41,039 nt of DNA, taken from contig CAYFPB010000003.1 of the NCBI GenBank assembly GCA_964344895.1, forward strand, positions 1 through 41,039, given 5' to 3'. Positions 29,974 to 38,570 of the stretch are shown piece after piece. The notes below the pieces were generated by a model. The model made no database searches. It was not told the DNA's origin and was given only the letters and a program-made list of their open reading frames with translations. This DNA is from UBA6164 sp964344895 (GTDB lineage Bacteria > Patescibacteriota > Gracilibacteria > BD1-5 > UBA6164). Numbering within the stretch: position 1 is the first letter of the stretch; each line of letters begins with the position of its first letter. Both the position numbers and the translations under genes were made by a program.

Positions 29974-30002
29974 TAGTGTATATTAATATTAAATATCTTA
30001 TT

Positions 30003-30521
30003 ATGCCTATTAGAAAAATAAAATTATTAAAAAATTATTATTATCATATATATAATAGATGATACACTAAACAAATTATATTTAAAGAAGATATTGATTA
30101 TAAAAGATTTTATGAAACTATCTTAAAATATAATAAAGAATTTTCATGAATAAACATAGTATCATATTCTTTTTTACCTAATCATTTTCACTTAATATTA
30201 AGATCATTCGAGTCCGGACTCGAAATTTCTAGTTTTATGAGAAAAGTTCAACAAGCATATGTAATGTATTATAGAGCCAAATATTCTAATTCGAGTCCGG
30301 ACTCGAATTTAAGATGACCATTTTTTGAGTGAAGATTTAAAGCAAAATTAATTTCAAAAGAAGAATATTTTTATAAGTGTTTAGCATATGTTAATTTTAA
30401 TCCATTAAAACATAAAATAGTAAAAAATATAGATGATTATAAGTGGACTAGTTATCATCAATTAGATAAAAATAAGATTGAATGATATAAAGATTATATA
30501 TTAAAAGAATTAGAGTATTAA
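30003..30521 (+). CDS. REP-associated tyrosine transposase (IS200-like Y1/HUH)
   Basis: 172 aa. MPIRKIKLLKNYYYHIYNRGY is the typical start; FLPNHFHLILR near 60 is the HUH metal site, and YFYKCLAYVNFNPLKHK near 127 carries the catalytic Tyr. RPFFEGRFKAKLI-type sequence near 104 (here GPFFEGRFKAKLIS) is conserved in RAYTs. It nicks and rejoins single-stranded DNA at REP hairpins. Two copies of a GC-rich perfect palindrome lie within the gene, in two different frames (FESGLE; NSSPDSN), in the loops flanking the YVMYYRAKY helix. A third follows the stop. Its own promoter lies in the duplicated module. Whether it still moves DNA is unknown, but the frame is intact. Confidence 0.93.
30207..30224. 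repeat. REP palindrome copy 1
   Basis: Perfect 18-bp palindrome TTCGAGTCCGGACTCGAA, in the RAYT coding sequence right after NHFHLILRS and read as FESGLE. Confidence 0.9.
30288..30309. repeat. REP palindrome copy 2
   Basis: Perfect 22-bp palindrome: the 18-bp core extended by AA/TT on both sides. It is read in another frame (NSSPDSN) than copy 1. Confidence 0.9.
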
Positions 30522-30536
30522 TTCGAGTCCGGACTC
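30520..30536. repeat. REP palindrome copy 3 (truncated)
   Basis: The left half AATTC and the core GAGTCCGGACTC are intact; the right end diverges (ACTA instead of GAAT). It overlaps the RAYT stop codon. Confidence 0.85.
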
Positions 30537-30561
30537 ACTACTATTTTTTAACAAAAAAGAT

Positions 30562-30589
30562 TTTACATTTTTAATAAGTTTCATATAAT
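30562..30589 (+). promoter_or_regulatory. Upstream copy of a tandem promoter
   Basis: TTTACA (30562-30567), a 16-bp spacer, TATAAT (30584-30589). It shares ATTTTACATTTTTA and an AATAAGT spacer element with the downstream promoter at 30593. Confidence 0.5.
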
Positions 30590-30592
30590 AAT

Positions 30593-30623
30593 TTTACATT
30601 TTTATTTTAATAAGTGATATAAT
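30593..30623 (+). promoter_or_regulatory. Proximal promoter of the Dsb-like gene
   Basis: TTTACA (30593-30598) and TATAAT (30618-30623), 19-bp spacer, with TGA just before the -10 (extended). The -10 lies only 5 bp before the ATG at 30629, so transcripts from here would be essentially leaderless. The upstream copy would give a normal leader. Confidence 0.5.
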
Positions 30624-30628
30624 ATATT

Positions 30629-31756
30629 ATGACACAAGAAAATACATGAGGAAATAATACTATATTATTAATGTGAGTTATTATAGCATTATTGTTAGTT
30701 ATAGCAGTTATGGGGTTCTTTTTATGAAAGAAACAATGAGGAACTGAAGTAAATAATACTACAGTAGTAACAAAAGCTGTAGAGGGAGAAGATAGTACTG
30801 ATTCAGCAAGTACTGATAATGGTGAAGATACTAAGAAAGTAGAGAAAAAAGTAGCTTCTGGACCATTAAAAATAACAGTTATAAATGATAAAAGATGTAA
30901 TAACTGTCAAACATCAACAATACTTGATCAATTAAAAACACAACCATCAATAAAAGATGTTGAAATAGTTGAAAAAGATTTCTCTGAAGAAGGAGTAGAA
31001 CAATATCTTAAAGATAATAAAGTAACAAAATTACCACTTTTTGCATTCTCTACAAAAGATTTTGATACATCAAAAGATCAAGGGGATAAAAAAATAAATG
31101 ATTTCTTACAAGAGTTACCAGGTGGTGAATACTTTTTACAAGTAGGAGCTCAATTTGATCCTTTTGTTGAAAGATCTGAAAGAGGTTTTATGATGCTTGA
31201 TAAAGAAAAATTATCTGAGATTTTAAATGATTCACACAATAAAGGTAATAAAGATGCTAAAATAGCATGGTTAGAATATAGTGATGTAGAATGTCCATTT
31301 TGTGCTAAATTACATACTGAATGAACAGATACAGCATTAATAGAAAAGTATGGTGATGATTTAAATATTGTTTTTCAACACTTTCCATTAGGTTTTCATG
31401 CTAACGCACAAGTATGAGCAGAAATACTTGAATGTGTTGCTGATCAAGAATGAGTAAAAGAATACTACTCATTAATAGCTGCAGCATTTAAAGATGGTAA
31501 ATCTGATAAAGATTATTTATATAAAGAAGCAGGAAAACTTTGAGCAAAAGCTGATAAGTTAGATAAATGTTTAGATGAAGAAGAGTTTACACAAAAAGTA
31601 AAAGACCAAATGGCTAGAGGTACAGAATTATTTGGAGTAACTGGTACTCCTGGTAATGTACTAATAAATACTACTACATGAGAATATGAAGTAATCTCAT
31701 GAGCTTACCCTAAAGATGCTTTTATAGAAATAATTGATAAATTATTAGCTGAATAA
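30629..31756 (+). CDS. Membrane-anchored double thioredoxin-fold protein (DsbA-like)
   Basis: 375 aa. A Gly-rich start then one transmembrane helix (about 9-33: NTILLMGVIIALLLVIAVMGF), an acidic Ser/Thr linker, and two thioredoxin-like domains outside the cell. The first (about 78-185) has CNNC near residue 90 (VINDKRCNNCQTS) and an LPLFAFS strand. The second (about 205-370) is DsbA/thioredoxin_4-like, with YSDVECPFCAKLH (CPFC near 222), VFQHFPLGFHANA and GVTGTPGNVLIN, the cis-Pro loop. It should oxidise or isomerise disulfides in exported proteins such as the Cys-bearing surface and pilus proteins here (inference). There is no DsbB or VKOR in the window. It has a terminator of its own. Confidence 0.92.
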
Positions 31757-31763
31757 TTTAAAA

Positions 31764-31795
31764 AATACTAACTAGTAAATAGTTAGTATTTTTTT
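31764..31795 (+). terminator. Terminator of the Dsb-like gene
   Basis: AATACTAACT (31764-31773) pairs over 10 bp with AGTTAGTATT (31781-31790), then T5. Confidence 0.9.
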
Positions 31796-31802
31796 GTTAT
31801 TA

Positions 31803-31950
31803 AAAAGCTAAATATAATAAATTTTAATTTTTGCGAAAGCGGGTAAAGTAAATATATAAATTTTAATTTTTCCTATTTTCAAAATGTAATAATTATTAAT
31901 TTACATTTTATAACCGCTCTTAAAAATTAAAATTTATATATTTAGCTTTA
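31803..31950. repeat. Long imperfect inverted repeat between convergent genes
   Basis: About 44-nt arms (31803-31846 and 31907-31950) share AAAGCTAAATATA and TAAATTTTAATTTTT in opposite orientation, each ending in a small G+C segment (GCGAAAGCGGG; AACCGCTC). Between them lie a further direct copy of AATATATAAATTTTAATTTT (31850-31870) and a hairpin AAAATGTAA/TTTACATTTT. It sits between two converging units. Confidence 0.75.
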
Positions 31951-31973
31951 GATTATTTTATAAGGGAGAGATA

Positions 31974-32873
31974 TTATTTTAAAATTTGCTTTACTATTTT
32001 ATCATCCTTTCTCCAGTTTTTCTTTACTTTTACTCTTAAAGCTAGAAAAACTTTTTTTCAAAATATATCTTCTAGTTCTAACCTAGACTCTTTTCATATT
32101 TGTCATATTAGTTTTCATGATTTTCAAATAACAATATATTTTTGAGAATCTGATTCTGTATATATATAAGCTACTATTTTTAATATATCATCTTTTTCTT
32201 CTATTTCTTCTACTCATATGAATATACTATGAGGAAGCTCTTCTTTAGTGTGAAGAAAAGTTTTTTCTCTAATTATTTCGCTTATTCTGAAATATATATC
32301 TTGTTTTGTATAATATTCCTCTGGAAAGAATAAAGGACCATTTTTCAGGTGATTTTTGAGTTTTTCTAGTAAATTATTAAATCATACTTTACTAATCGAT
32401 GAAATCTTCACACAATCTTCACATTCAGGAATATTTATTTTTGCTTTTAAGTCTATTTTTGTATAAACCTTAATTACAGGTTTATTAACCATATCAACAA
32501 TAGTTCTTAAGTATTTTTCTTCTTCTCAACCTTCTCTAGAAGAATCTATAAAGTAAAGTATTACTTCAGCATCTTTAAAACTAGAAATAGCTACATCATT
32601 TATTTTTTCATTAAATTTTCTTTCAGATTTATGAATTCAGGGAGTATCAAAAAATATAATTTGAGAATTATTATCATTATAGATGGCTAAAACTCTTTTT
32701 CTTGTTGTTTGAGGTACATTTGTAGTGATTGATATTTTTTCACCTATTAGAGAGTTAACAAATGTTGATTTTCAAGCATTTGGTCTACCTATTATAGCTA
32801 CATATCATACTTTTTTCTCTTTTGTTAGATTACTAGTGTTTTCTAGTATATCTTGTAGGTTTAGTTCTTTCAT
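31974..32873 (-). CDS. era: GTPase Era
   Basis: 299 aa, the usual length. It binds 16S rRNA near its 3' end and is needed for 30S maturation. GTPase motifs: IIGRPNAGKSTFVNSL near 28 (G1), VPQTTRK (G2), FFDTPGIHK near 77 (G3) and YTKIDLK near 135 (G4; TKID instead of NKxD). A KH domain follows near 230: KYIVIGKSGKLMGQIGKESR, then VFLALRVKVKKNWRKDD, as in other Era proteins. Residues about 150-157 (CEDCVKIS region) are encoded by the 23-bp dispersed repeat. Its ATG overlaps the stop of the upstream bPH gene by 1 nt (TAATG), so translation is coupled. Confidence 0.95.
32402..32424 (-). repeat. 23-bp dispersed repeat, copy 2 (inside era)
   Basis: Identical over 23 bp to 16232-16254. It encodes part of ECEDCVKI in Era, between the G4 and G5 motifs. 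Confidence 0.85.
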
Positions 32874-33388
32874 TAAGAATTATTACTTGTTATATTATTA
32901 CTATTGTCTCTATAATCATCAACTATATTTAGTATTTGTCTTGCTTTTTGTATTGAATCAGGAGCAAAATCCATCTTTAAAGTAGTTTTATTTCAAGCTG
33001 TTTGAATAGACAGTGTTCAGTAATTAAGTATATTTGCGAATAATCAAGACGTTCTAGAGTTTACTTCTTGTACTTGTCAAAGGTTACATTCAGAAACAGT
33101 TCTATTTAAAAATGATATTTGGTCTATTCATATAACTCTATTGTTTGTTACTACATACATATCAAGTTCATGATTTAACCATTCTATATATAGAAATACT
33201 AAGAAAAACATCCAGAATACAATATTTAATAGATTAGAAAAAAGACTTAGTCATAAAATATAATATATAGAAAGTGAAATAATTAATCATATAAAAAAAT
33301 ATATAAATAATATAACATATACTATCCAGTGTCTTTTAACTATCATTAAAACTTCTTCTCAAGGCCTTAGGTTTTCTAATTTTAACAT
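32873..33388 (-). CDS. Membrane protein with bacterial PH domain
   Basis: 171 aa. RPGEEVLMIVKRHWIVYVILFIYFFIGL begins with the usual preamble of YdbS/bPH2 proteins. Two hydrophobic helices follow (VILFIYFFIGLIISLSIYYIL; IVFWMFFLVFLYIEW), then a PH-like domain: YVVTNNRVIGIDQISFLNRTVSECNLGQVQEVNSRTSGLFANILNYGTLSIQTAGN, where the pattern I-x-x-x-NR-x-V-x-E-x3-GQVQ is typical. It is cytoplasmic or membrane-proximal, function unknown. Middle gene of tsaB-bPH-era: 9 bp after tsaB and overlapping era by 1 nt. Confidence 0.88.
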
Positions 33389-33397
33389 AAAATACTA

Positions 33398-33970
33398 TTA
33401 AGAAATATTTGGTTTTTTAATATATAGAGCAGTTGAAAGTTTTAGAGTATCAAACTTTATATTGTTTATTATATCCAAATAATCTATTTTTTCAAGCTTA
33501 ATTTCTGGATCTATTTCTATTGAGCTATTTATTTCTCAACTAATAGTTTTTATATTATTAGATTGTAGAAAATTTTCAATTTCATCATTACTTAATATTT
33601 CAACTTCAGAATTATATGATTTTTTAATAAAGCAGTCTCTTTTTGAAGAAGCTTTTATAATAGGATAGTTTTTATATAAATCAAAAAAAGATAACTGAGT
33701 TATTGACTTTTTAACAATATAGTTTATACTATTAATAGCTAATATAGTTGTTCTAACACCTGTAAAACTACCAGGTCAATTAACAACAACCAAGTTTTCT
33801 AAAGAATTATAATCTAGATTATTAGTTTTTAATAGTTTGTCTATTTTAGGTATTAAAGTAGAACTTTCATTCCCTTTAATATCCCATTCTAAACTGTCTA
33901 TAATATGTCTATTATTGTCAAAAATAATAACACAAGCATTCTTTAATAGAGTGTTTATAAATAAATTCAT
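33398..33970 (-). CDS. tsaB: tRNA threonylcarbamoyladenosine biosynthesis protein TsaB
   Basis: 190 aa, short but within range. An ASKHA-fold partner of TsaD in t6A37 modification of tRNAs reading ANN codons. The N-terminal MNLFINTLLKNACVIIFDNN is the beginning of the fold; VVVNGPGSFTGVRTTILAIN near 62 is the family signature (GPGSFTGLR). A C-terminal domain is reduced. There is no metal-binding HxxxH, as expected for TsaB. First gene of a minus-strand operon, divergent from mfd with 87 bp between them that hold the mfd promoter. A weak minus-strand TTGCAA element overlaps that promoter. Confidence 0.93.
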
Positions 33971-34018
33971 TTTAAAAAATAATTAATAAATTAGCTATAT
34001 TGTAATTTTTTTATATAA

Positions 34019-34047
34019 TTTGCAAGTTAAAATATCTTTTGTAATAA
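34019..34047 (+). promoter_or_regulatory. Predicted promoter of mfd
   Basis: TTTGCA (34019-34024), a 17-bp spacer, TAATAA (34042-34047). The mfd ATG is at 34058, giving a very short leader. It lies in the divergent tsaB-mfd gap. Confidence 0.5.
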
Positions 34048-34057
34048 AAATAATATA

Positions 34058-37000
34058 ATGATAGATCTAAAAAAGAATTTAGAAAAAGATAACTTTTATA
34101 TAAATTCTTGAAATATTTTTTCAAAATTATTACTACTAAATAAAGAGTTATTGAAAGATAATTCTTTTTTAATCATTGTTGAAACAGAAAAAGTAATACA
34201 GAACTATTTAAAAATATCTGAATATTTAAATATAAAGATAAATTCATTGTCAAGAGTATCAGACTTTGTTAATATGTATTATAATAAAAAATCTAACTAT
34301 ATAGTATCAAAGGACTTTTTTAATATAAAACTAGATAATTTTACACAATTTGAATATCATAATGTTTTTAAAATAGATAAAAGTATTAATATTGATATTA
34401 CACAAATAACAGAAAAATTAAATAAATTTTGATATAGTTTTTCTAATCATAATAATAAAAATACTTTTAATATATTGTGAGATACCTTAAGTATTACTGA
34501 TAATATTTGAGATACTGTAAAAATAAGTTTTTGGTGAGACTCTATAGATTCTATAGTATTAGAGCAAGAGAGTTTAGATACATATTATATATGATCAAAT
34601 ATTAATATAGAATATAGTGAAGTTTTTAATAAAAATATTGAGATACCATCAGAGGTTTTAACTGTTGTTGACTCTCTAGATTTTTTTTCTACATATGATA
34701 GTATTATGTGATATTTATCTAATTTTATTTCTTTTAATACATTAAAAACAAATACTAAGAGTATAAATTTATGAATAAATGATTTATTTTTAGAAAAAAT
34801 AGATGATTTAAAAAATATATTAGAAGAGGAAAGTATAGAGAAGTATATAATCACAAAAAATAAAAAAACAATAGAAAACTTTTTAGAGCTTAATAATCTA
34901 TTATGAAAAATTAAAATATATGAAAGTAGTTTAAATAACTTAAAAAGTTTTAGATTTTCCTCCCTTGATAAGGGGAGGCTAGGAGGGGTTTGTATTTGTG
35001 ATGATAACATATCAAGAATCTTTGTAAGAAAAAGGATTAAAAGAAAACTGTCTCAAAACCTTGATTTATTGATGCAAATTAAACAATGAGACTATATTGT
35101 ACATATAGATCATTGAGTAGGAATATTTAGAGAAATCATAGAAAAAAATGTTGCTTGAGTAAAAAAAGAATATATTACTCTAGAGTATAGAAATAATGAT
35201 AAATTATTTGTACCTATTACGGAAGTCTCAAGAGTTTCAAAGTATGTTTGAGCTGAAAAACCTAATCTAACCTGATTAAGTACAAAAGATTGGGAGAAAA
35301 AACTAAAAAAAGCTAAGTGAGATATAGAAATAATAGCTTGAGAGTTGCTTGAAATATATGCAAAAAGAAAAATGCAAAAAGGTATTAAGTTTGAAAGCTA
35401 CCCAGAGCAAGAACAACGTTTTGCTAATTCTTTTGAATATACTTATACTCAAGATCAATTAAATATCATATCTGATATTTATAAAGACATGGAATCTACT
35501 AATCCTATGGAAAGACTTCTTTCTTGAGATGTAGGTTTTTGAAAAACAGAAATAGCTTTTGCTAGTATTTATAAAGCAATAATAAATAATAAACAAGCTG
35601 CTTTAATTTCACCACTAGTTGTACTTGCTTATGAACATTATGAAAAAGCAAAAGAGAGATTTAAAGATTTCCCAATAAATATATGAGTAGTTACTAGGTT
35701 TGAAAAAAAAGCAGTAATAGAAGCAACTTTAGAAAAACTAAAAACATGAAAAATTGATTTAATAATTTGAACTCATAGGTTATTAAGTGAAGATATACAG
35801 TTTAAAGATTTATGATATTTAGTAGTAGATGAGGAACATAAGTTTTGAGTAAAAGATAAGGAAAAAATAAAAAAATTTAAGTGAAATATAGACATATTGT
35901 CTATGTCAGCCACACCTATACCTAGAAGTTTAAATATGGCTTTAAATTGAGTAAAAAGTACTTCAATGTTGACAACTCCACCTGTAGGTAGACAAGCAGT
36001 TTCTACAATGGTTTCGTCATTTGAAGATAGGCTTATATTTGATGCTTGAAAAAAAGAATTTGATAGATGAGGACAATTATTTTTTATACATAATAGAGTT
36101 GAAACTATTGAAGCAATGTGAAATTATTTATCAAATATTTTTCCTACAAAAAAGATAGCAATAGTTCATTGACAATTACCTTGAGATAAACTTGAAACTA
36201 GGATAATTGATTTCAAAAGAAAAAAATATGATATCTTACTTGCTACTACAGTTGTAGAAAATGGTATAGATTTTTCAAATGTAAATACAATATTTATAAA
36301 CGAAGCACAAAACTTTTGAATCAGTCAAATACACCAATTAAGATGAAGGGTTGGTAGGTCTGATAGAAAATGATATTGTTATCTATTATTTAAGAAAGAT
36401 AAGATAAAACAAGATGCAGCAAAGAGGCTTAAAACAATTGTCGACTATAGTCACTTATGAGCATGATTTGAGTTGGCAGTAAAAGACTTAGAAATAAGAT
36501 GATGATGAGATATTCTCGGTATTAGACAAAGTGGACACTCTCAGGATATTTGAATGAACTTATTTTTAAAAATGCTGGAAGAAAAGGTAGAAGAACTAAA
36601 AAATATTGTAGACAATAATAAAAAAACAAAAAAAGAAGAAAAAACTAAAATAATTACAAATATTGATTTAAATATAGAAGCATATATAAATAATGATTTT
36701 TTTACAACAGAATTAGATAAACTAAATTTTTATAGAGAAATAGAGAGTATAGATACTTTAGTTGATTTAAAAACTATTATTACAGATTTTAAAGAAATTA
36801 ATAAAATAAAGGATGAGGCAACAAATAACTTTTTTGATTTATTAAAGTTAAGAATAAAGTCTTCTAAGTATAAAATAATAAATATAAAGAAAGTCTGAAT
36901 AAACTATCAGCTTGATTTTGAAAAAAATACTAGTTTAGAAGACTTAAAAGCCTTTTTAGATCTAGATAAGGAACTAAAGTTTTCAGTAGTTTCTATCACA

Positions 37001-37111
37001 AAAGTAAGAACTAGTATAAAAAACTTTGCAAATGAAAAAAAATTTATACAATACATGCTACAACTTTTTGAAAAAAAACTTATTAAAAAGAAAATAAGAC
37101 TAAAAAAATAA
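34058..37111 (+). CDS. mfd: Transcription-repair coupling factor Mfd
   Basis: 1017 aa, about 130 shorter than typical Mfd. It dislodges RNA polymerase stalled at damage and recruits UvrA. The N-terminal about 330 residues (UvrB-like D1-D3) are poorly conserved. The RNAP-interacting domain follows (GDYIVHIDHGVGIFREI near 341), then the RecG-like helicase: LLSGDVGFGKTEIAFAS near 487 (Walker A), VVDEEHKFGV near 589, SATPIPRSLNMA near 620, VVENGIDFSNVNT near 727 and LRGRVGRSDRKGYCYLL near 760. A TRCF C-terminal domain occupies about 880-1017. A GC-rich repeat is inserted in frame near residue 300. Mfd with UvrA points to nucleotide excision repair; uvrB and uvrC are not in the window. Confidence 0.94.
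34959..34992 (+). repeat. GC-rich palindromic repeat inserted in mfd
   Basis: CCTCCCTTGATAAGGGGAGG folds on itself and is followed by CTAGGAGGGGTTTG. It encodes SSLDKGRLGGV in the poorly conserved N-terminal region of Mfd without breaking the frame. It is related to the element in mutL (2283-2325). Confidence 0.8.
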
Positions 37112-37265
37112 ATTAAAAAGAAAAAATGTTTAATTTTTAATGTAACAAGCAATTTAAAATCAAAAATTATTAAACTGTTTGAACGAAGTGAGTTTTTAAT
37201 AATTTTTAGATTTTATTTGTGAAGTGAAATGTTAAGAAAATTTACCATTTTTGATTTTAATTTAT
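37108..37265. repeat. Long imperfect inverted repeat after mfd
   Basis: Outer arms ATAAATTAAAA...AAAAATG at 37108-37140 and near 37225-37265. Inner arms AAAATCAAAAATTATTAAAC (37156-37175) and its diverged complement (37191-37215), with loop GTTTGAACGAAGTG. It would fold into a hairpin of nearly 160 nt. There is no ordinary short terminator between mfd and the next gene, so it may serve as one. Confidence 0.7.
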
Positions 37266-37304
37266 TTTTTAAAGAAAGTTTAATATTTATTAATTAATAT
37301 ATGT

Positions 37305-38468
37305 ATGAAAAAAGTAGTAATAATACTTTTTGCAGTATTTTTACTTACATCTTGCTTTAATGCAGCAGATGAAGAAACAACTGAAAAAGTTTGAAAAATT
37401 GACAAAATGTCATCTTCTACTGAGACTAATGTAGAAGAAAGTTTAAATTCTAATAACCAACCAATGAAAATAGATGCTTTAAAAGAAAATGATATAGTTG
37501 TTGAAATGAAAACAACTAATGGAGTAATTAAAATAAAAATGTTTACTGAACAAGCTCCAATAACAACAACTAATTTTATAGCTTTGGCTAATAATGGATA
37601 TTATAATGATGTTACTTTTCATAGAGTAATTAAATGATTTATGATACAATGAGGTGATCCTGAATGAACAGGTAGAGGAGGGGAAAGTATATATGGACCT
37701 AAGTTTGAAGATGAGTTTCATCCTGATCTAAAGAATAATAAATATACTATATCAATGGCTAATGCTTGACCAAATACAAATTGAAGTCAATTTTTTATAA
37801 ATGTAGCTGATAATAATTATTTAGATAATAAACATTCTGTTTTCTGAGAAGTTGTTGAATGAATAGAAAATGTAGATAAAATTGCAAAAGTAAAAACTGG
37901 TGCTAATGATAAACCAGAGAAAGATGTAAAAATTATCTCTATAACTTTAAAACAATTCAAAGATTGAAGCTTAAAAGATTATAGTTTTGATGAAGATAAG
38001 GCCTTAGAAAAAGTAGAAGAAATGAGAAATGAAAAAAAAGAAGCTAAAAAAGACAAGAAAGTAGAAAAATGAGATAGCGTAGCTGTTCATTATACAGGTA
38101 CTTTTACTGATTGAGAAAAATTTGATTCAAGTTTAGATAGAAATCAAACACTAGATTTTATTGTTTGAGCAGGGCAAATGATTCCATGATTTGATGCAGC
38201 TTTAGTTTGAATGAAAATTTGAGATAAAAAGTCTATTACACTTGAACCAAAAGATGCATATTGAGAAGCAGAAGTTTCTGTACCAGAAGCAGCTTTTGCT
38301 TCATTTAAAGAAGCAGGAATAGAAGTGAAAGCTTGAGCAGAATTACCAACAGCTCAATGAAATGTAAAAGTAATAGATGTTAAGGATGGATTTGTTATAA
38401 TTGAAAATAATCATCAAATGGCATGAAAAACTCTTAATTTTGATATAGAGTTGGTTGATATAAAGTAA
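37305..38468 (+). CDS. Lipoprotein fusion of cyclophilin and FKBP prolyl isomerases
   Basis: 387 aa. A lipoprotein signal MKKVVIILFAVFLLTSC with lipobox LTSC; the mature N terminus is acylated and outside. A cyclophilin domain is at about 62-225 (VEMKTTNGVIKIKMF, FHRVIKGFMIQGGDPEGTGRGG, SMANAGPNTNGSQFFIN, HSVFGEVVEG). A Lys/Glu-rich linker (about 228-250) leads to an FKBP domain (about 250-387: GDSVAVHYTGTFTDGEKFDSS, GAGQMIPGFDAALVGMKIGDKKSITLEP, YGEAEVSVPE), which has the SlyD-like insert after the last motif. Both domains catalyse cis-trans prolyl isomerisation of exported proteins. ATG 37305 is chosen over 37301 because only it gives the lipobox frame. It has its own terminator at 38469. 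Confidence 0.93.
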
Positions 38469-38506
38469 AAAATAAACATGTATAAAGTATACATGTTTAT
38501 TTTTTT
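38469..38506 (+). terminator. Terminator of the isomerase lipoprotein gene
   Basis: AATAAACATGTATA (38471-38484) pairs over 14 bp with TATACATGTTTATT (38488-38501), then T5. Confidence 0.9.
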
Positions 38507-38570
38507 CAGTTTTTTTCTTTAAGTTAACAATTATTATATTTTTACATTTTATATATTAATTAAGTGACCT

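Larger units (their letters stand above)
29876..29977 (+). repeat. Terminator-promoter module, copy 2
   Basis: A diverged direct duplicate of 29292-29398, with hairpin, T run, AATATATAAAAA stretch and TTTGCA-17-TATAAT in the same order. It serves the toxin-antitoxin terminator and the RAYT promoter. The two copies start about 584 bp apart. Confidence 0.7.
30003..30536 (+). mobile_element. RAYT gene with intragenic REP palindromes
   Basis: The transposase gene plus three copies of the TTCGAGTCCGGACTCGAA palindrome (two inside, one at the 3' end). The palindrome is not seen elsewhere in the window. The last copy touches the stop codon and is degenerate on its right side. Confidence 0.7.

Noticed and set aside
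37301..37304. ATG at 37301 as start of the isomerase lipoprotein
   Set aside because: It is in a different frame; only ATG 37305 gives the signal peptide and lipobox.
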